Assembly (NCBI GenBank): GCA_018669475.1
Contig: JABHCC010000085.1
Location: 18,857-82,856 of the forward strand
Source: Bacteroidota bacterium
GTDB lineage: Bacteria > Bacteroidota > Bacteroidia > Bacteroidales > UBA12481
DNA length: 64,000 nt
Direction of reading: 5' to 3'
The notes beneath the pieces were generated by a model that was given only the letters and a program-made list of their open reading frames with translations, had not been told where the DNA came from and made no database searches. Positions 53,153 to 62,316 of the stretch are shown piece by piece (within the stretch, counting starts at the first letter, position 1; each line of letters starts with the position of its first letter). A program made the translations under genes and the position numbers.

Positions 53153-53532
53153 TATTCTTTGGGTTTGCGGTTTGTAATTTGCTTCCTGACTATTTCTTCA
53201 ATCTCTTCCAATTCGTCCATGCTCAGCTTTTCAGCATCGGTGTAAAAAGATGCGAATTTTGAGAATGAGCCCTGAAAATAATTCCTTAACACCCCGCTGA
53301 ACTGGCCTTTCAGATAATCCTCACGGCTTACTAATGGATAGTATTGCCGGTTGTTTCCGTATTTCTTAAAACCTATAAATTCCTTGTCAATCAAGATCCG
53401 AATCATGGTTGACACAGTGGTATATGCCGGTTTGGGCTCTTCAAATGAATCGGCAATCTCCTTTAAAAAAGCCGCTCCAATATCCCAAAGTTGCTGCATA
53501 AGCTGTTCTTCTGCCTTAGTTAATGGTTTCAT
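53152..53532 (-). CDS. BlaI/MecI/CopY-family transcriptional repressor
   Basis: A 126-residue winged-helix repressor. The family start MKPLTKAEEQLMQQLWDIG and the recognition region KPAYTTVSTMIRILIDKEFIGFKKYGNNRQYYPL are clear, followed by a dimerisation helix (DELEEIEEIVRK). Members repress their own operon until cut by the partner M56 protease. That partner overlaps this gene by one base. A palindromic operator candidate (53629-53644) and a TAnnTTTG box lie upstream. It carries the same type of leader element as two unrelated genes. Confidence 0.92.
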   Translation of the reverse strand: MKPLTKAEEQLMQQLWDIGAAFLKEIADSFEEPKPAYTTVSTMIRILIDKEFIGFKKYGNNRQYYPLVSREDYLKGQFSGVLRNYFQGSFSKFASFYTDAEKLSMDELEEIEEIVRKQITNRKPKE

Positions 53533-53599
53533 CCGTTATAATTATTTCATCCGCGTGTGTATTATTATTTTTTCCTTTTGTCATGCTCGGTTCATACCA
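53533..53599 (-). repeat. Leader element copy C (upstream of the BlaI-type gene)
   Basis: On the minus strand the leader reads, in order, the mini-frame ATGAACCGAGCATGA (53595-53581, peptide MNRA), GACAAAAGGAAAAAATAATAAT, ACACACGCGGATGA, and TAACGGATGAA covering the gene start. The mini-frame is the same peptide as in copy A, with one base change in the Ala codon. The long hairpin of copies A and B is absent here. Confidence 0.7.
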
Positions 53600-53607
53600 C
53601 AAACATA
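53600..53607 (-). promoter_or_regulatory. Candidate -7 box for the BlaI-type operon
   Basis: TATGTTTG on the minus strand fits the Bacteroidota -7 consensus TAnnTTTG. Transcription would start a few bases later, about where copy C of the leader begins. No clear -33 box is seen; the palindrome described next covers that position. Confidence 0.5.
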
Positions 53608-53628
53608 AAACTAAATAATTAATAAACC

Positions 53629-53654
53629 TACTAAAAAGTTAGTAATGCTACTAA
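53629..53654. promoter_or_regulatory. Candidate BlaI-family operator
   Basis: A perfect 16-base palindrome TACTAA-AAAG-TTAGTA (53629-53644) is followed by another TACTAA half-site at 53649-53654, exactly 20 bases from the first. It lies about 22-37 bases upstream of the -7 box, so a bound repressor would block the -33 region. BlaI/MecI proteins bind short TAC-type dyads; the assignment here is by position and form. Confidence 0.55.
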
Positions 53655-53716
53655 AAAGCTTAAATGGATAGGATAATGTGAATCAAGGGAGGGAAGAAGT
53701 TTTTAGTAACTTTAGA

Positions 53717-53945
53717 GGGAATCGGGAATCGGGAATCGGGAACAGGGGACAGGGGACAGGGGACAGGGGGAATGGGGATTGAAATCAGTGACGCCATCGT
53801 GACGCTATCGTGACGCCGACGTGACGCCATAAAACAAACCCTGGGCCCCGGACATCGGATCCCGGACCATTGACCAACGACTAACGACCATTGACTAACG
53901 ACCATTGACTAACGACCATTGACCAACGACCATTGACTAACGACC
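53717..53945 (+). repeat. Modular repeat tract upstream of the second GH29 gene
   Basis: From left to right: GGGAATC units, GGGGACA units, GTGACGCC/GTGACGCT units (53789-53829), a GGGCCCCGGACATCGGATCC-type block (53839-53868, reverse complement relative of the insert in the methyltransferase gene) and about seven CGACCATTGACTAA/CAA units up to 53945. The tract replaces nearly all of the promoter-proximal spacer before the ATG at 53953. No CRISPR-like regular spacing is seen. Confidence 0.92.
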
Positions 53946-53952
53946 CAAGTAT

Positions 53953-55455
53953 ATGAAACAAGTTATTATTTCCATCCTTCTCATCCTAAGCCTCTCAGTA
54001 TGTGCTCAAAAATTCCAACCCACCTGGGAATCCATAGATGCTCGTCCGACCCCTGAATGGTTTCAGGATGCCAAATTTGGTGTTTTCATTTGCTGGGGTT
54101 TGTATTCGGTGCCTGCCTGGAGTCCTGCCGGACAGTATTCTGAGTGGTATCAGTACTGGCTGCAGCAGAAATCGCATGGTGGACAGGTAACAGATTTTCA
54201 CAATCGAACTTATGGTGAAGATTTCGAATTCAAAGATTTCGCTCCTATGTTTAAGGCAGAACTTTTTGATGCTGATGAGTGGGCTGAGCTCTTTGATCGG
54301 GCGGGGGCTAAATATGTTGTATTTACTACCAAGCACCACTCTGGATACACTATGTGGCCGAGTAAAGAAGCAGAACAAAGTTATGGTGTGAATTATAATC
54401 CTGCCAAGGTTGGCCCAATGCGCGACCTTACAGGTGAGATTTGTGAAGCAGTGCGCGAGAAGGGCATCAGGGCAGGACTCTATTATTCACTTTATGAGTG
54501 GTATCACCCACTATATAAGACTGATGTACCACGATTTGTGGAGGAGCATTTTCATCCGCAGTTTAAAGATCTGGTGAGCAGATACACCCCTGATATTATC
54601 TGGACAGATGGTGAATGGGAACAGACTTCAGCAACCTGGCGATCGACTGAGCTTCTGTCGTGGTGGTTCAATAATGCTCCGAATATTGATGATCTGGTGA
54701 TTAATGATCGCTGGGGTAATGATTGCAGGCACATACATGGTGGATTTTACACTACTGAATATGGTTCAGGAATGGATGATGCCTCACATGTCTGGGAAGA
54801 GAGCCGGGGCATGGGCCATTCATATGGATATAACAGGGCTGAGAATATTGAGCATTATCGATCATCTCAGGAGTTGATCCTCATGCTGGTTGACCTGGTT
54901 AGCCGGGGTGGCAATCTTTGTCTGGATATTGGTCCGAAAGCCGACGGAAGTATTCCGGTAATAATGCAAGAACGACTATTGCAAATAGGAAACTGGCTGA
55001 AAATCAATGGGGAAGCTATATATGGTACCAGGATGTGGAAGAAGTCCTGTCAATGGTCTGAAGGCGAAAGGTCCTCAAATGAAAGGGGTCAGTATATGAC
55101 TGGCTTTGATATATTGAAGGAGACGGTAAATCCAGATCCGGGTCAGGCAGTAAAAGAAATCTTTTTCACCTCAAAAGAAAATACTCTATACGCCATATGC
55201 CCAAAATGGCCAGGAAAGAAACTAATAATCAAAGATTTCAAAAATAATAACCCCGCGTCACCAGCCACCACCCCGCGTCACCCCGCATCACCAGCCACCA
55301 CCAAGCGTAACCAAGTAGAGGTGCAGTTCCTTCAAACAGCCCAAAAGTTAAAGTCAACAATAGAAAACGGAGACCTTCATATCATTCTGCCTGAGTTTGA
55401 CTCCTCATTAAGCAAACAAGCGACATATGTCTTCAAAATCGTTTTTAAGTTATAG
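53953..55455 (+). CDS. GH29 alpha-L-fucosidase (second copy)
   Basis: A 500-residue protein with a signal peptide (1-19, ending VCAQ). The GH29 core shows DAKFGVFICWGLYSVPAW, TKHHSGY (127-132), the nucleophile Asp219 in DIIWTDGEWE and a WEESRGMG element. The canonical IHWG reads ICWG (Cys47), and HHDGF reads HHSGY, so the substrate pocket differs from the first GH29. It is only distantly similar to the enzyme at 21588. A Pro-Ala-Thr-rich segment near the C-terminus (NPASPATTPRHPASPATT, about 434-451) is coded by CCCGCGTCACC-type repeat DNA (55251-55311). Confidence 0.92.
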   Translation: MKQVIISILLILSLSVCAQKFQPTWESIDARPTPEWFQDAKFGVFICWGLYSVPAWSPAGQYSEWYQYWLQQKSHGGQVTDFHNRTYGEDFEFKDFAPMFKAELFDADEWAELFDRAGAKYVVFTTKHHSGYTMWPSKEAEQSYGVNYNPAKVGPMRDLTGEICEAVREKGIRAGLYYSLYEWYHPLYKTDVPRFVEEHFHPQFKDLVSRYTPDIIWTDGEWEQTSATWRSTELLSWWFNNAPNIDDLVINDRWGNDCRHIHGGFYTTEYGSGMDDASHVWEESRGMGHSYGYNRAENIEHYRSSQELILMLVDLVSRGGNLCLDIGPKADGSIPVIMQERLLQIGNWLKINGEAIYGTRMWKKSCQWSEGERSSNERGQYMTGFDILKETVNPDPGQAVKEIFFTSKENTLYAICPKWPGKKLIIKDFKNNNPASPATTPRHPASPATTKRNQVEVQFLQTAQKLKSTIENGDLHIILPEFDSSLSKQATYVFKIVFKL

Positions 55456-55573
55456 ATTATTAAGTATTCATCAAATAGTTTTGAGTATTCGCCTAATAGT
55501 TTTGGTGCCATTGTGAATGTTTTGTTACTTAAAATTGCATAATATTATTTAGTGACATGCTATAATCCAGTCT

Positions 55574-55945
55574 ATGGTTTCATTACATTTTGACCCTGAA
55601 TCACATATACTCAGAACTGTTTTCACAGAGGTGGTTACACTAGATGATATGAGAGCATATATGGATCAGTTGAAGGAGATCAAAATAATCCCACCCGATT
55701 TGAATGCTATCCATGATCTTACTCAGGCTGTTCAGCAAATACTGCCTGAGCAAATCAGTGAGATGTTTGAGATCACCCGGGAGGGGGTTAGCCGCTTTGG
55801 AAAGGTGAGAATTGCTTCAGTTCATCTAAAGCCAAATACAACTGCCATAAGTACAATAATCAGGGAAAGGATGGAATACAGTAATGTTGAGTATCGGCTT
55901 TTCTCTACCATGGAGGCAGCTGAAGCATGGATTAGAAGTATGTAG
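55574..55945 (+). CDS. SpoIIAA-like/STAS-type small protein
   Basis: A 123-residue protein whose pattern matches the SpoIIAA-like (STAS/SEC14-fold) family: an N-terminal strand-rich part with TFTEVVTLDDMRAYMDQLKEI-like helix, then IHDLTQAVQQ, and a C-terminal helix STMEAAEAWIRSM. Such proteins in Bacteroidota are small cytoplasmic proteins of unknown role, thought to bind lipids or partner proteins. It is followed by the FISUMP lipoprotein gene after a 124-base gap on the same strand. Confidence 0.65.
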   Translation: MVSLHFDPESHILRTVFTEVVTLDDMRAYMDQLKEIKIIPPDLNAIHDLTQAVQQILPEQISEMFEITREGVSRFGKVRIASVHLKPNTTAISTIIRERMEYSNVEYRLFSTMEAAEAWIRSM

Positions 55946-56069
55946 ATTGTCTGTCAGAATTATTGTTTTTAGTTTAAACAACATATTCTGTTTTGTAAGA
56001 AATCCGGTACTTCGCTTACAGAAATTACCCAAGTGTTCCCAGCCTACAAAAACAAATTCAAATAGTTGG

Positions 56070-56798
56070 ATGAAGCAGCTGTTTATTTTACTTTCATTCG
56101 TAGTCCTTTTTTTGGGCTGTGAGAAGCAGAAAACCGGATCCTTAATTGATCAGCGTGACGGCCATGATTATCTAACAGTTAAGATTGGTGATCAGTGGTG
56201 GATGGCAGAAAATCTGGCATACATGCCCTTTGTTTCAAAACTGCATCTGAATGGTGGAATTTGGGTATATGGCTACAATGGCGACAGTCATGAATATGCA
56301 AAGGGATTAATCGAATACAGGAATTTGGGATGTCTCTACAACTGGACCACCGCAATGGATATTTCTGATGAATATGATGAGAAATTATGGGGCGGATCTG
56401 ATAGTCTGCATCAGGGAGTTTGTCCTGCCGGATGGCATCTGCCCTCAGATTCGGAGTGGAAGATGCTGGAGCAAAACCTGGAATCTGATCCTGATTTTGA
56501 AGCGAGTGATGATCGCCAGTATACTGGTGATGTTGGCTTAAAAATCAAATCTGATTCGGGATGGGCAGCCAATGGAAATGGAAGCAATGAAACCGGATTC
56601 GGTGCATTGCCCGGGGGAATACGTTATCGCACAGGATTTTATCTGAATCAGGGTAGCTATGGCTATTACTGGACCGCCACCGAACAATATCCGGGTAGTG
56701 CTACATATCGCTACTTACGAGACTCAAGCAAGGGTACTTTCAGAGGTTTTCCGCACAAGGCGAACGGTCTTTCAATAAGGTGTTTAAAGGATAATTGA
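56070..56798 (+). CDS. FISUMP-domain lipoprotein
   Basis: About 242 residues from the ATG at 56070; the frame opens at 55884 but that would overlap the gene before. A lipobox (VVLFLGCEKQ, Cys17) is followed directly by a FISUMP domain (DGHDYLTVKIGDQWWMAENL, then GVCPAGWHLPSDSEWKMLEQ, GFGALPGGIR, YYWTATEQ, ending SIRCLKDN). It is a compact single-domain relative of the C-terminal part of the lipoprotein at 47602. Function unknown, probably surface-exposed. A bidirectional hairpin follows the stop codon. Confidence 0.88.
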   Translation: MKQLFILLSFVVLFLGCEKQKTGSLIDQRDGHDYLTVKIGDQWWMAENLAYMPFVSKLHLNGGIWVYGYNGDSHEYAKGLIEYRNLGCLYNWTTAMDISDEYDEKLWGGSDSLHQGVCPAGWHLPSDSEWKMLEQNLESDPDFEASDDRQYTGDVGLKIKSDSGWAANGNGSNETGFGALPGGIRYRTGFYLNQGSYGYYWTATEQYPGSATYRYLRDSSKGTFRGFPHKANGLSIRCLKDN

Positions 56799-56799
56799 A

Positions 56800-56844
56800 C
56801 CCTCCTGCATAAATTATATTACAAGAATATTATATACAGGAGGG
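56800..56844. terminator. Bidirectional terminator between convergent genes
   Basis: A perfect eight-pair stem, CCCTCCTG with CAGGAGGG, encloses an AT-rich interior that can pair further (ATATT/AATAT). It lies between the stop codons of the FISUMP gene and the M3 peptidase gene and is followed on the plus strand by a modest T-rich run. Confidence 0.7.
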
Positions 56845-56853
56845 CTGATTGTT

Positions 56854-58962
56854 TTATTCAATAAATCCGCGATTTCTCATCAAGGCGGTAATATCAGGTT
56901 TTCTTCCTCTGAATTTCTCGAACATCTCAGCTGGATCAGCAAAACCATTCTTTGCCAGGATATTATCTCTGAAAGATTTGGCTGTTTCCTGATCAAAAAG
57001 GGATGTTTCTTTGAAAGCATCAAATGCATCATGGTCCAGAACAGCAGACCATTCATAGCTATAGTATCCTGCATCGTATCCACCTATTATATGAGTGAAA
57101 TAAGTACTATGATAGCGTGGTTCAATTTCAGGAATTAAGCCAATTTTGTCGAGAAGTTCTTTCTCAAAGCTTGGTATATCAACAGGTTCAGCTTGAGTGA
57201 TAGTATGATATGCCATGTCTAAATAGCATGCAGCGAGGAATTCTGTGGAGGTAAAACCCTGGTTAAACACACTACTTTTTTGCATTTTTTCTATTAAATA
57301 ATCAGGTATCGGCTCATTGGTTTCATAATGAAGGGCATAGGTTTTCATTACTTCGGGTTCAGCTGCCCAATGCTCCATTATCTGACTTGGTAATTCAACA
57401 AAGTCTCTGGCACGATAACTGGCACTAAGTGTGTTCTCAGCAAAAAGAACATCCAGAGCATGTCCGAATTCGTGGAACAGGGTAGATGCTTCTTCAGTGC
57501 TAATTAATGCGGGAGAATCACCTGATGGGGGAGTGAAATTGCATACCATCGTAACAACAGGATGGATTTCTTTGCGCTTTTCCCATTTGTGGCCACGATA
57601 AGCACCACACCAGGCTCCCTGACGTTTACTTTGTCTCGGGTAATAATCCTGATAGAGAATGCCGAGATGTTTACCATCCGTATCAAATACTTCAAATACC
57701 ATGACATCAGGGTGGGGACGAGGCATGTCGAAGAGCTCTTCGAATGTAATACCATAAAGCTTGTTTGCTACGTCAAATGCTCCATCTCTTACATTTTCTA
57801 ATTTGAAATATGGTCGAAGTTCACTCTCATCGAGATCATATTTTGCTTTTCTCAGTTTCTCCGTATAATACCACCAGTCATGAGCGGCCAGCTTGAAATC
57901 ACCTCCTTCATTATCAATCATAGTCTGCATTTCATCGCGGTCACGAATGGCAGCTTTGAGTGCAGGTTCCCACACCTGGTCGAGCAGATCAAATACATTG
58001 GATGCTTTTTTTGCCATGCGACTCTCCATAACCATATCAGCATGTGTTGGATATCCGAGAAGCGTAGCTTTTTGAGCTCTCAAGCTCATTATCTTTGCAA
58101 GATTATCTTCGTTATTGTACTCATTATCAGTGCGACAACGCAATAGCCATCCCGCATAAACATCCTCACGTAATTTGCGATTTTCTGCGAACTGTAAGAA
58201 AGGTATCCAACTTGGCTTCTGTGCTGTGAAAGCCCATTTGCCGTCAAGACCAGCTGCGGAAGCAGTCTTTGCAGCAGCAACAACAGATGATTCAGGCAAT
58301 CCTTTCAGATCATCTTCATTATCCACAACCAGCATGAAACTATTTGTTTCTGACAGTACATTCTGTCCAAAATTCACTCCAACAACTGATTGCTCAAGAT
58401 TGAGCTTCTTCATGATCTCTTGTTCATCAGGAGGAAGTAATGTACCGCTTCTTACAAAACCTTTGTATGTATTTTCAAGAATGTAGGCCTCTTCTTCTGT
58501 AAGTTTCAACTTATCTTTTTTATCATAAATAGCTTTGACACGCTCAAAGAGCTTTGGATTAAGATTGATCGCATCACCATGTGCTGCAAGCAATGGAGAA
58601 ACCTCTAACTGAATCTTTTGCAGGTCATCATTGGTATTTGCTCCACTCAAACCGAAAAACACTGTGGTCACCTTTGTGAGAAGTTTTCCGGTATTATCGA
58701 GAGCACGTATCGTGTTTTTAAAAGTTGGCTTCTTTGTATTGTTAATGATCTTTTCCACTTCAGCTTTTTGCTCCTCCATTCCTTTCTCAAAAGCAGGCAT
58801 GTAATGCTCGGCCTTGATCAGATCAAAAGGTGGTACACCATAGGGTGTGGTGTATTCATTGAAAAAAGGATTGTCGGACAATACCTCAGGCTCCTTCTCA
58901 GTGTTACAGGAACTCATTCCTATTCCAATGATGGTCATGATGATAAATAGTTTTTTGTACAT
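56854..58962 (-). CDS. M3 family oligopeptidase (Dcp-like), lipoprotein
   Basis: A 702-residue zinc peptidase of the thimet/dipeptidyl carboxypeptidase family. A lipoprotein signal (GIGMSSCNTE, Cys19) exports it. The zinc motif is LFHEFGHAL (His497, Glu498, His501), with a preceding EEASTLF and a following FVELPSQIMEHWA, which supplies the third ligand Glu. Length is normal for bacterial Dcp. It degrades short peptides, probably in the periplasm. It is monocistronic and ends at a shared hairpin terminator. Confidence 0.95.
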   Translation of the reverse strand: MYKKLFIIMTIIGIGMSSCNTEKEPEVLSDNPFFNEYTTPYGVPPFDLIKAEHYMPAFEKGMEEQKAEVEKIINNTKKPTFKNTIRALDNTGKLLTKVTTVFFGLSGANTNDDLQKIQLEVSPLLAAHGDAINLNPKLFERVKAIYDKKDKLKLTEEEAYILENTYKGFVRSGTLLPPDEQEIMKKLNLEQSVVGVNFGQNVLSETNSFMLVVDNEDDLKGLPESSVVAAAKTASAAGLDGKWAFTAQKPSWIPFLQFAENRKLREDVYAGWLLRCRTDNEYNNEDNLAKIMSLRAQKATLLGYPTHADMVMESRMAKKASNVFDLLDQVWEPALKAAIRDRDEMQTMIDNEGGDFKLAAHDWWYYTEKLRKAKYDLDESELRPYFKLENVRDGAFDVANKLYGITFEELFDMPRPHPDVMVFEVFDTDGKHLGILYQDYYPRQSKRQGAWCGAYRGHKWEKRKEIHPVVTMVCNFTPPSGDSPALISTEEASTLFHEFGHALDVLFAENTLSASYRARDFVELPSQIMEHWAAEPEVMKTYALHYETNEPIPDYLIEKMQKSSVFNQGFTSTEFLAACYLDMAYHTITQAEPVDIPSFEKELLDKIGLIPEIEPRYHSTYFTHIIGGYDAGYYSYEWSAVLDHDAFDAFKETSLFDQETAKSFRDNILAKNGFADPAEMFEKFRGRKPDITALMRNRGFIE

Positions 58963-59163
58963 GGCTTTTTGGTTTATGGTATTTCATTAAGTTCATTAAG
59001 TTTCAAAAAGTGAATAAATATACAATTTCGGAGATTGATATAAAATGAAGATTATCAGTATGCTCATTTATTGATTATTTTGCCATTTGGCAGTTAAAAT
59101 TGTCCATACGTAGACTTTTCTGTTGTTGATCCAATTTCAATATGTAAATTTAAAACAAAAACC

Positions 59164-61314
59164 ATGTGGCGTAACCTTATTGTTTTATTACTTGCTCTCC
59201 TGTCATTGCCAACTTTTTCGAATGAAGCTATTAAGCTGACAAAAACTCAGCTTGCACCGGAAATAGATGGTATTCTTGATGATATAGTCTGGCAAAAGGC
59301 TGAGAAATTTACCGGATTCAAATCTTTCATTCCGGATTTTGGCAAGGAAATGCCCCAGAAAACAGAGAGCTGGATTAGCTATGACGAGGAGAATCTGTAT
59401 TTTGCTTTCAGGTGCTACGATGATGAGCCTGATAAGATTATTGCCACCATAAGGAACAGAGATGATATAGGCAAGGAGGACTGGGTATGTGTGAATCTTG
59501 ATTCACACAACGATCAGCAGGCAATCAGCGCATTTTACGTGAATCCATTCGGGATTCAGGCTGATGCCCGTTTTGCTGCCGGACAGGAAGATGAGAGTGC
59601 CGATTTTGTTTGGTACAGTGCCGGACAGATTGATGAGCAGGGTTATACCATCGAGATAAGGATTCCACTAAAAAGCCTTAGGTTTTCTGATCATGATCCT
59701 GTGGAAATGGGTATTATTCTGGAGAGAAAGATTGCACGCCAATCGATTCAGGGAATGTATCCTGAAATGGATCCGGATCAGGGATATGCTTTTCTTAACC
59801 AGATGATGGTAATTTCAATGACCGGAGTAAAGCATTATAAATTGTTCGAAGCTATTCCTGCCCTGACTTACTCAAACAGAAACAGTAGAGATGCTGGCGC
59901 CTGGGGAGATGCAAAACACACATCCGACCCGAGCCTTACCCTGAAATATGGAATAACTTCGGATCTGATTTTAGACGCGACATTGAACCCCGATTACAGT
60001 CAGGTAGAAGCTGATGCCGGACAGATTGATGTGAACCTTAGATACAATGTTTTTTATCCGGAGAAACGTCCGTTTTTTCTTGAAGGAAAAGAGAAGTTTG
60101 CAGTGGCTGCCACACGAACTTTTGACCTGGATCCCATGTATCTTATGGTGAACACACGAACTATAGTTAATCCTCTGACCGGATTGAAATTTAGCGGAAA
60201 GGTAAATGAAACAAATGATTTCACAATCCTCTATGCAATGGATGAGCTGGCAGGTGATCAGGATATATGGCAAAAGAATTATCAGCATGTGCCGGTAGTG
60301 AGATTCAAACGTAGTTTTAGCGGTGATTCATACATCGGAGCCTTATATTCAGGAGGAGAGGCAAAAGAAAATTTCAACAGGATGTATGGGGCTGATGGAC
60401 AAATTCGCCTGAATAAATCCACCTTGCTTGAATTTAATGGATTCAGATCTCATACTTCAGGAGAAAGCGATATTGAGGTCGGTCATGCGGCAAGTGTCTA
60501 TCTGAATAAGGATACACGAAATCTTCAATATGGATTGATATTCAAAGATTTGAGCGAAGATTTTCATGCCAACACCGCCTTTATACGCAGAACCGGAATT
60601 ACCCAGATCGGAGGTAGGTTTCTGCCTAAGTTCTATTCAGACTCAAAGGTATTTAAGCGTTTTGATGTGGAATTATTTGGCATGGGAGCATATGACAAAA
60701 TCTATTCAATGTGGGAGCACTTTTCTTTTGCTTCAGTCACGGCCTATCTGGGCGGAACATCTATGTTGTTAATGAAATACTACAACACATCTGAAATATA
60801 TTTGGGTGAGCGTTTTAAAACCGGTGGTTTTCATGCTCTATTCGCTACCCAAATCGGAGATTGGTTTTCAGGATCTGTTGTGAACCGTTATAATAATGCA
60901 ATCTATTACTCATCTGATCCCTATGCCGGATTACTGAACCGTTTTAGCCTTTCTTTGAAATTTCAACCCATCACTAAGTTCAATATCGATCTGTCGTTTT
61001 TATATTACAATTTTAGGGAAGCCGACACAAAAGACATGGTTTATACTTATCCGATTGAAAGACTCAAATTGACATATCAGTTTAATAAATTCTTGTTTGT
61101 CAGAGGTGTATTGGAGTATAACGGCTACAGAAAAAACTTATTAACTGACTTTCTGGTGTCATTCAATTATATACCAGGAACCGTTTTCTACCTGGGATAT
61201 GGGTCCTTGTTTGAATCCATAGATCTGGCAGGTGAAAGGATGTTCAATCCTGATCAGGCTTACGATATGGAAAGGGGATTGTTCTTGAAACTGTCATATT
61301 TATTCAGGAGGTAA
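59164..61314 (+). CDS. DUF5916 outer-membrane protein with a CBM9-like N-terminal domain
   Basis: A 716-residue protein with a signal peptide (1-19). The N-terminal part (about 28-210: PEIDGILDDIVWQKAEKF, then WISYDEENLYFAFRCYD) is a CBM9-like beta-sandwich of the type found in many exported proteins. The rest (about 235-716) is DUF5916, an amphipathic beta-barrel-like region (LNPDYSQVEADAGQIDVNLRYNVFYPEKRPFFLEG is its hallmark), ending in YLFRR. It is probably an outer-membrane protein; its ligand is unknown. Confidence 0.88.
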   Translation: MWRNLIVLLLALLSLPTFSNEAIKLTKTQLAPEIDGILDDIVWQKAEKFTGFKSFIPDFGKEMPQKTESWISYDEENLYFAFRCYDDEPDKIIATIRNRDDIGKEDWVCVNLDSHNDQQAISAFYVNPFGIQADARFAAGQEDESADFVWYSAGQIDEQGYTIEIRIPLKSLRFSDHDPVEMGIILERKIARQSIQGMYPEMDPDQGYAFLNQMMVISMTGVKHYKLFEAIPALTYSNRNSRDAGAWGDAKHTSDPSLTLKYGITSDLILDATLNPDYSQVEADAGQIDVNLRYNVFYPEKRPFFLEGKEKFAVAATRTFDLDPMYLMVNTRTIVNPLTGLKFSGKVNETNDFTILYAMDELAGDQDIWQKNYQHVPVVRFKRSFSGDSYIGALYSGGEAKENFNRMYGADGQIRLNKSTLLEFNGFRSHTSGESDIEVGHAASVYLNKDTRNLQYGLIFKDLSEDFHANTAFIRRTGITQIGGRFLPKFYSDSKVFKRFDVELFGMGAYDKIYSMWEHFSFASVTAYLGGTSMLLMKYYNTSEIYLGERFKTGGFHALFATQIGDWFSGSVVNRYNNAIYYSSDPYAGLLNRFSLSLKFQPITKFNIDLSFLYYNFREADTKDMVYTYPIERLKLTYQFNKFLFVRGVLEYNGYRKNLLTDFLVSFNYIPGTVFYLGYGSLFESIDLAGERMFNPDQAYDMERGLFLKLSYLFRR

Positions 61315-61660
61315 AAACCGGGTTTCATCACTTGCGTACAGAACTGTTCCCTTATTAATTTTGGAAAGTTTTGACCAGTAAATGAAGTTATCTGAATGTG
61401 AGCTAAAGTAATCAGCACAATAAGCCTTAATAATGATAATATGGAAAAATATGGAATCAGACTCCATAAAATTCCATTGATGAGTGCTAATACGCAAGAG
61501 AAGTTTTATGAAGTCAGGGATGAAGCGGATCACTATCTACAACAATGCAGTTTAGATCCTCTATAATGAACAATATAGGGTATACATACACGATTATAGC
61601 CGGCAAGTTCCACGAAACCATGCAGATGGTAATCAATAAATAGGGATGTTTTTCCCCGGT
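61315..61660. other. Spacer of about 350 bases without a supportable gene
   Basis: This stretch holds a 41-codon plus frame at 61441-61566 (starts MEKYGIRLHKIPLMSANTQE) and a 25-codon frame after it. Neither resembles a family I know and there is no convincing start signal. They may be debris of a former gene, given the decayed ATPase next door, or chance frames. Confidence 0.4.
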
Positions 61661-62045
61661 TCATTGTAGTTTATCCACTAAGTGAGATATTCTTTTTATC
61701 GCATAGAATGGTATTGATACTATGGGCAGAATGGTATTAAAATTAAGCTGTGAAATTCTAATACCTGCAGGCAAATGATATTTCTCCAGATAGATATGCA
61801 TGCTTCTGAAAGAACCGGTTTTTCCGGCTTTCACTTCAATTGGTAAAGCATTTGAGCCACTTGGAATAACATAATCGACTTCTGCACTGCTATTTCGTGC
61901 CTCGCGAGCCCAGTAATATAGTGCGGGGGATAGATAATAATCATCACGGTAAGTTTGAATAATGCTTGCTTGAATTTGAAAGCATTTATCCAGATTAGAA
62001 GTAGATACCTTTTTGCTTCTTTTCTCCAGCTTCTGAGAACTTCGT
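61661..62045 (-). pseudogene. DUF4143-type AAA ATPase, C-terminal remnant with internal deletion
   Basis: The minus strand reads LDKCFQIQASIIQTYRDD, the conserved helix of DUF4143 ATPases, then jumps straight to YYWAREARNSSAEVDYVIPSG and LPIEVKAGKTGSFRS, the PDDEXK-like C-terminal domain (Asp in EVDYV, Glu-x-Lys in IEVKAG). In intact members about 90-110 residues separate these blocks, and the N-terminal ATPase with Walker motifs is missing. The frame is closed upstream by a stop at 62046-62048. Clearly a decayed gene. Confidence 0.78.
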
Positions 62046-62316
62046 CAATATCTCTTTGCATAAAAGACAAGGCAGATATATGCAATACATGCATAAAAGA
62101 CAAGGCAAAATGACGCAAGAGTTATAATACTACAGTTTTTATTTTACCCGGTATGAGTTATGACACTAAGATCAGGTTCAGTAATTAGTTAAGAACTGGG
62201 ATAGGTGCGATACGAAATATTTTGTATATTTGCAAATAGCAACGACGGTTTCGGAACTGTGGGTTTCGGAAATAGTGGTTGCGAAATGACGAGTATTGAG
62301 AAAATGTCAGAAGAAT

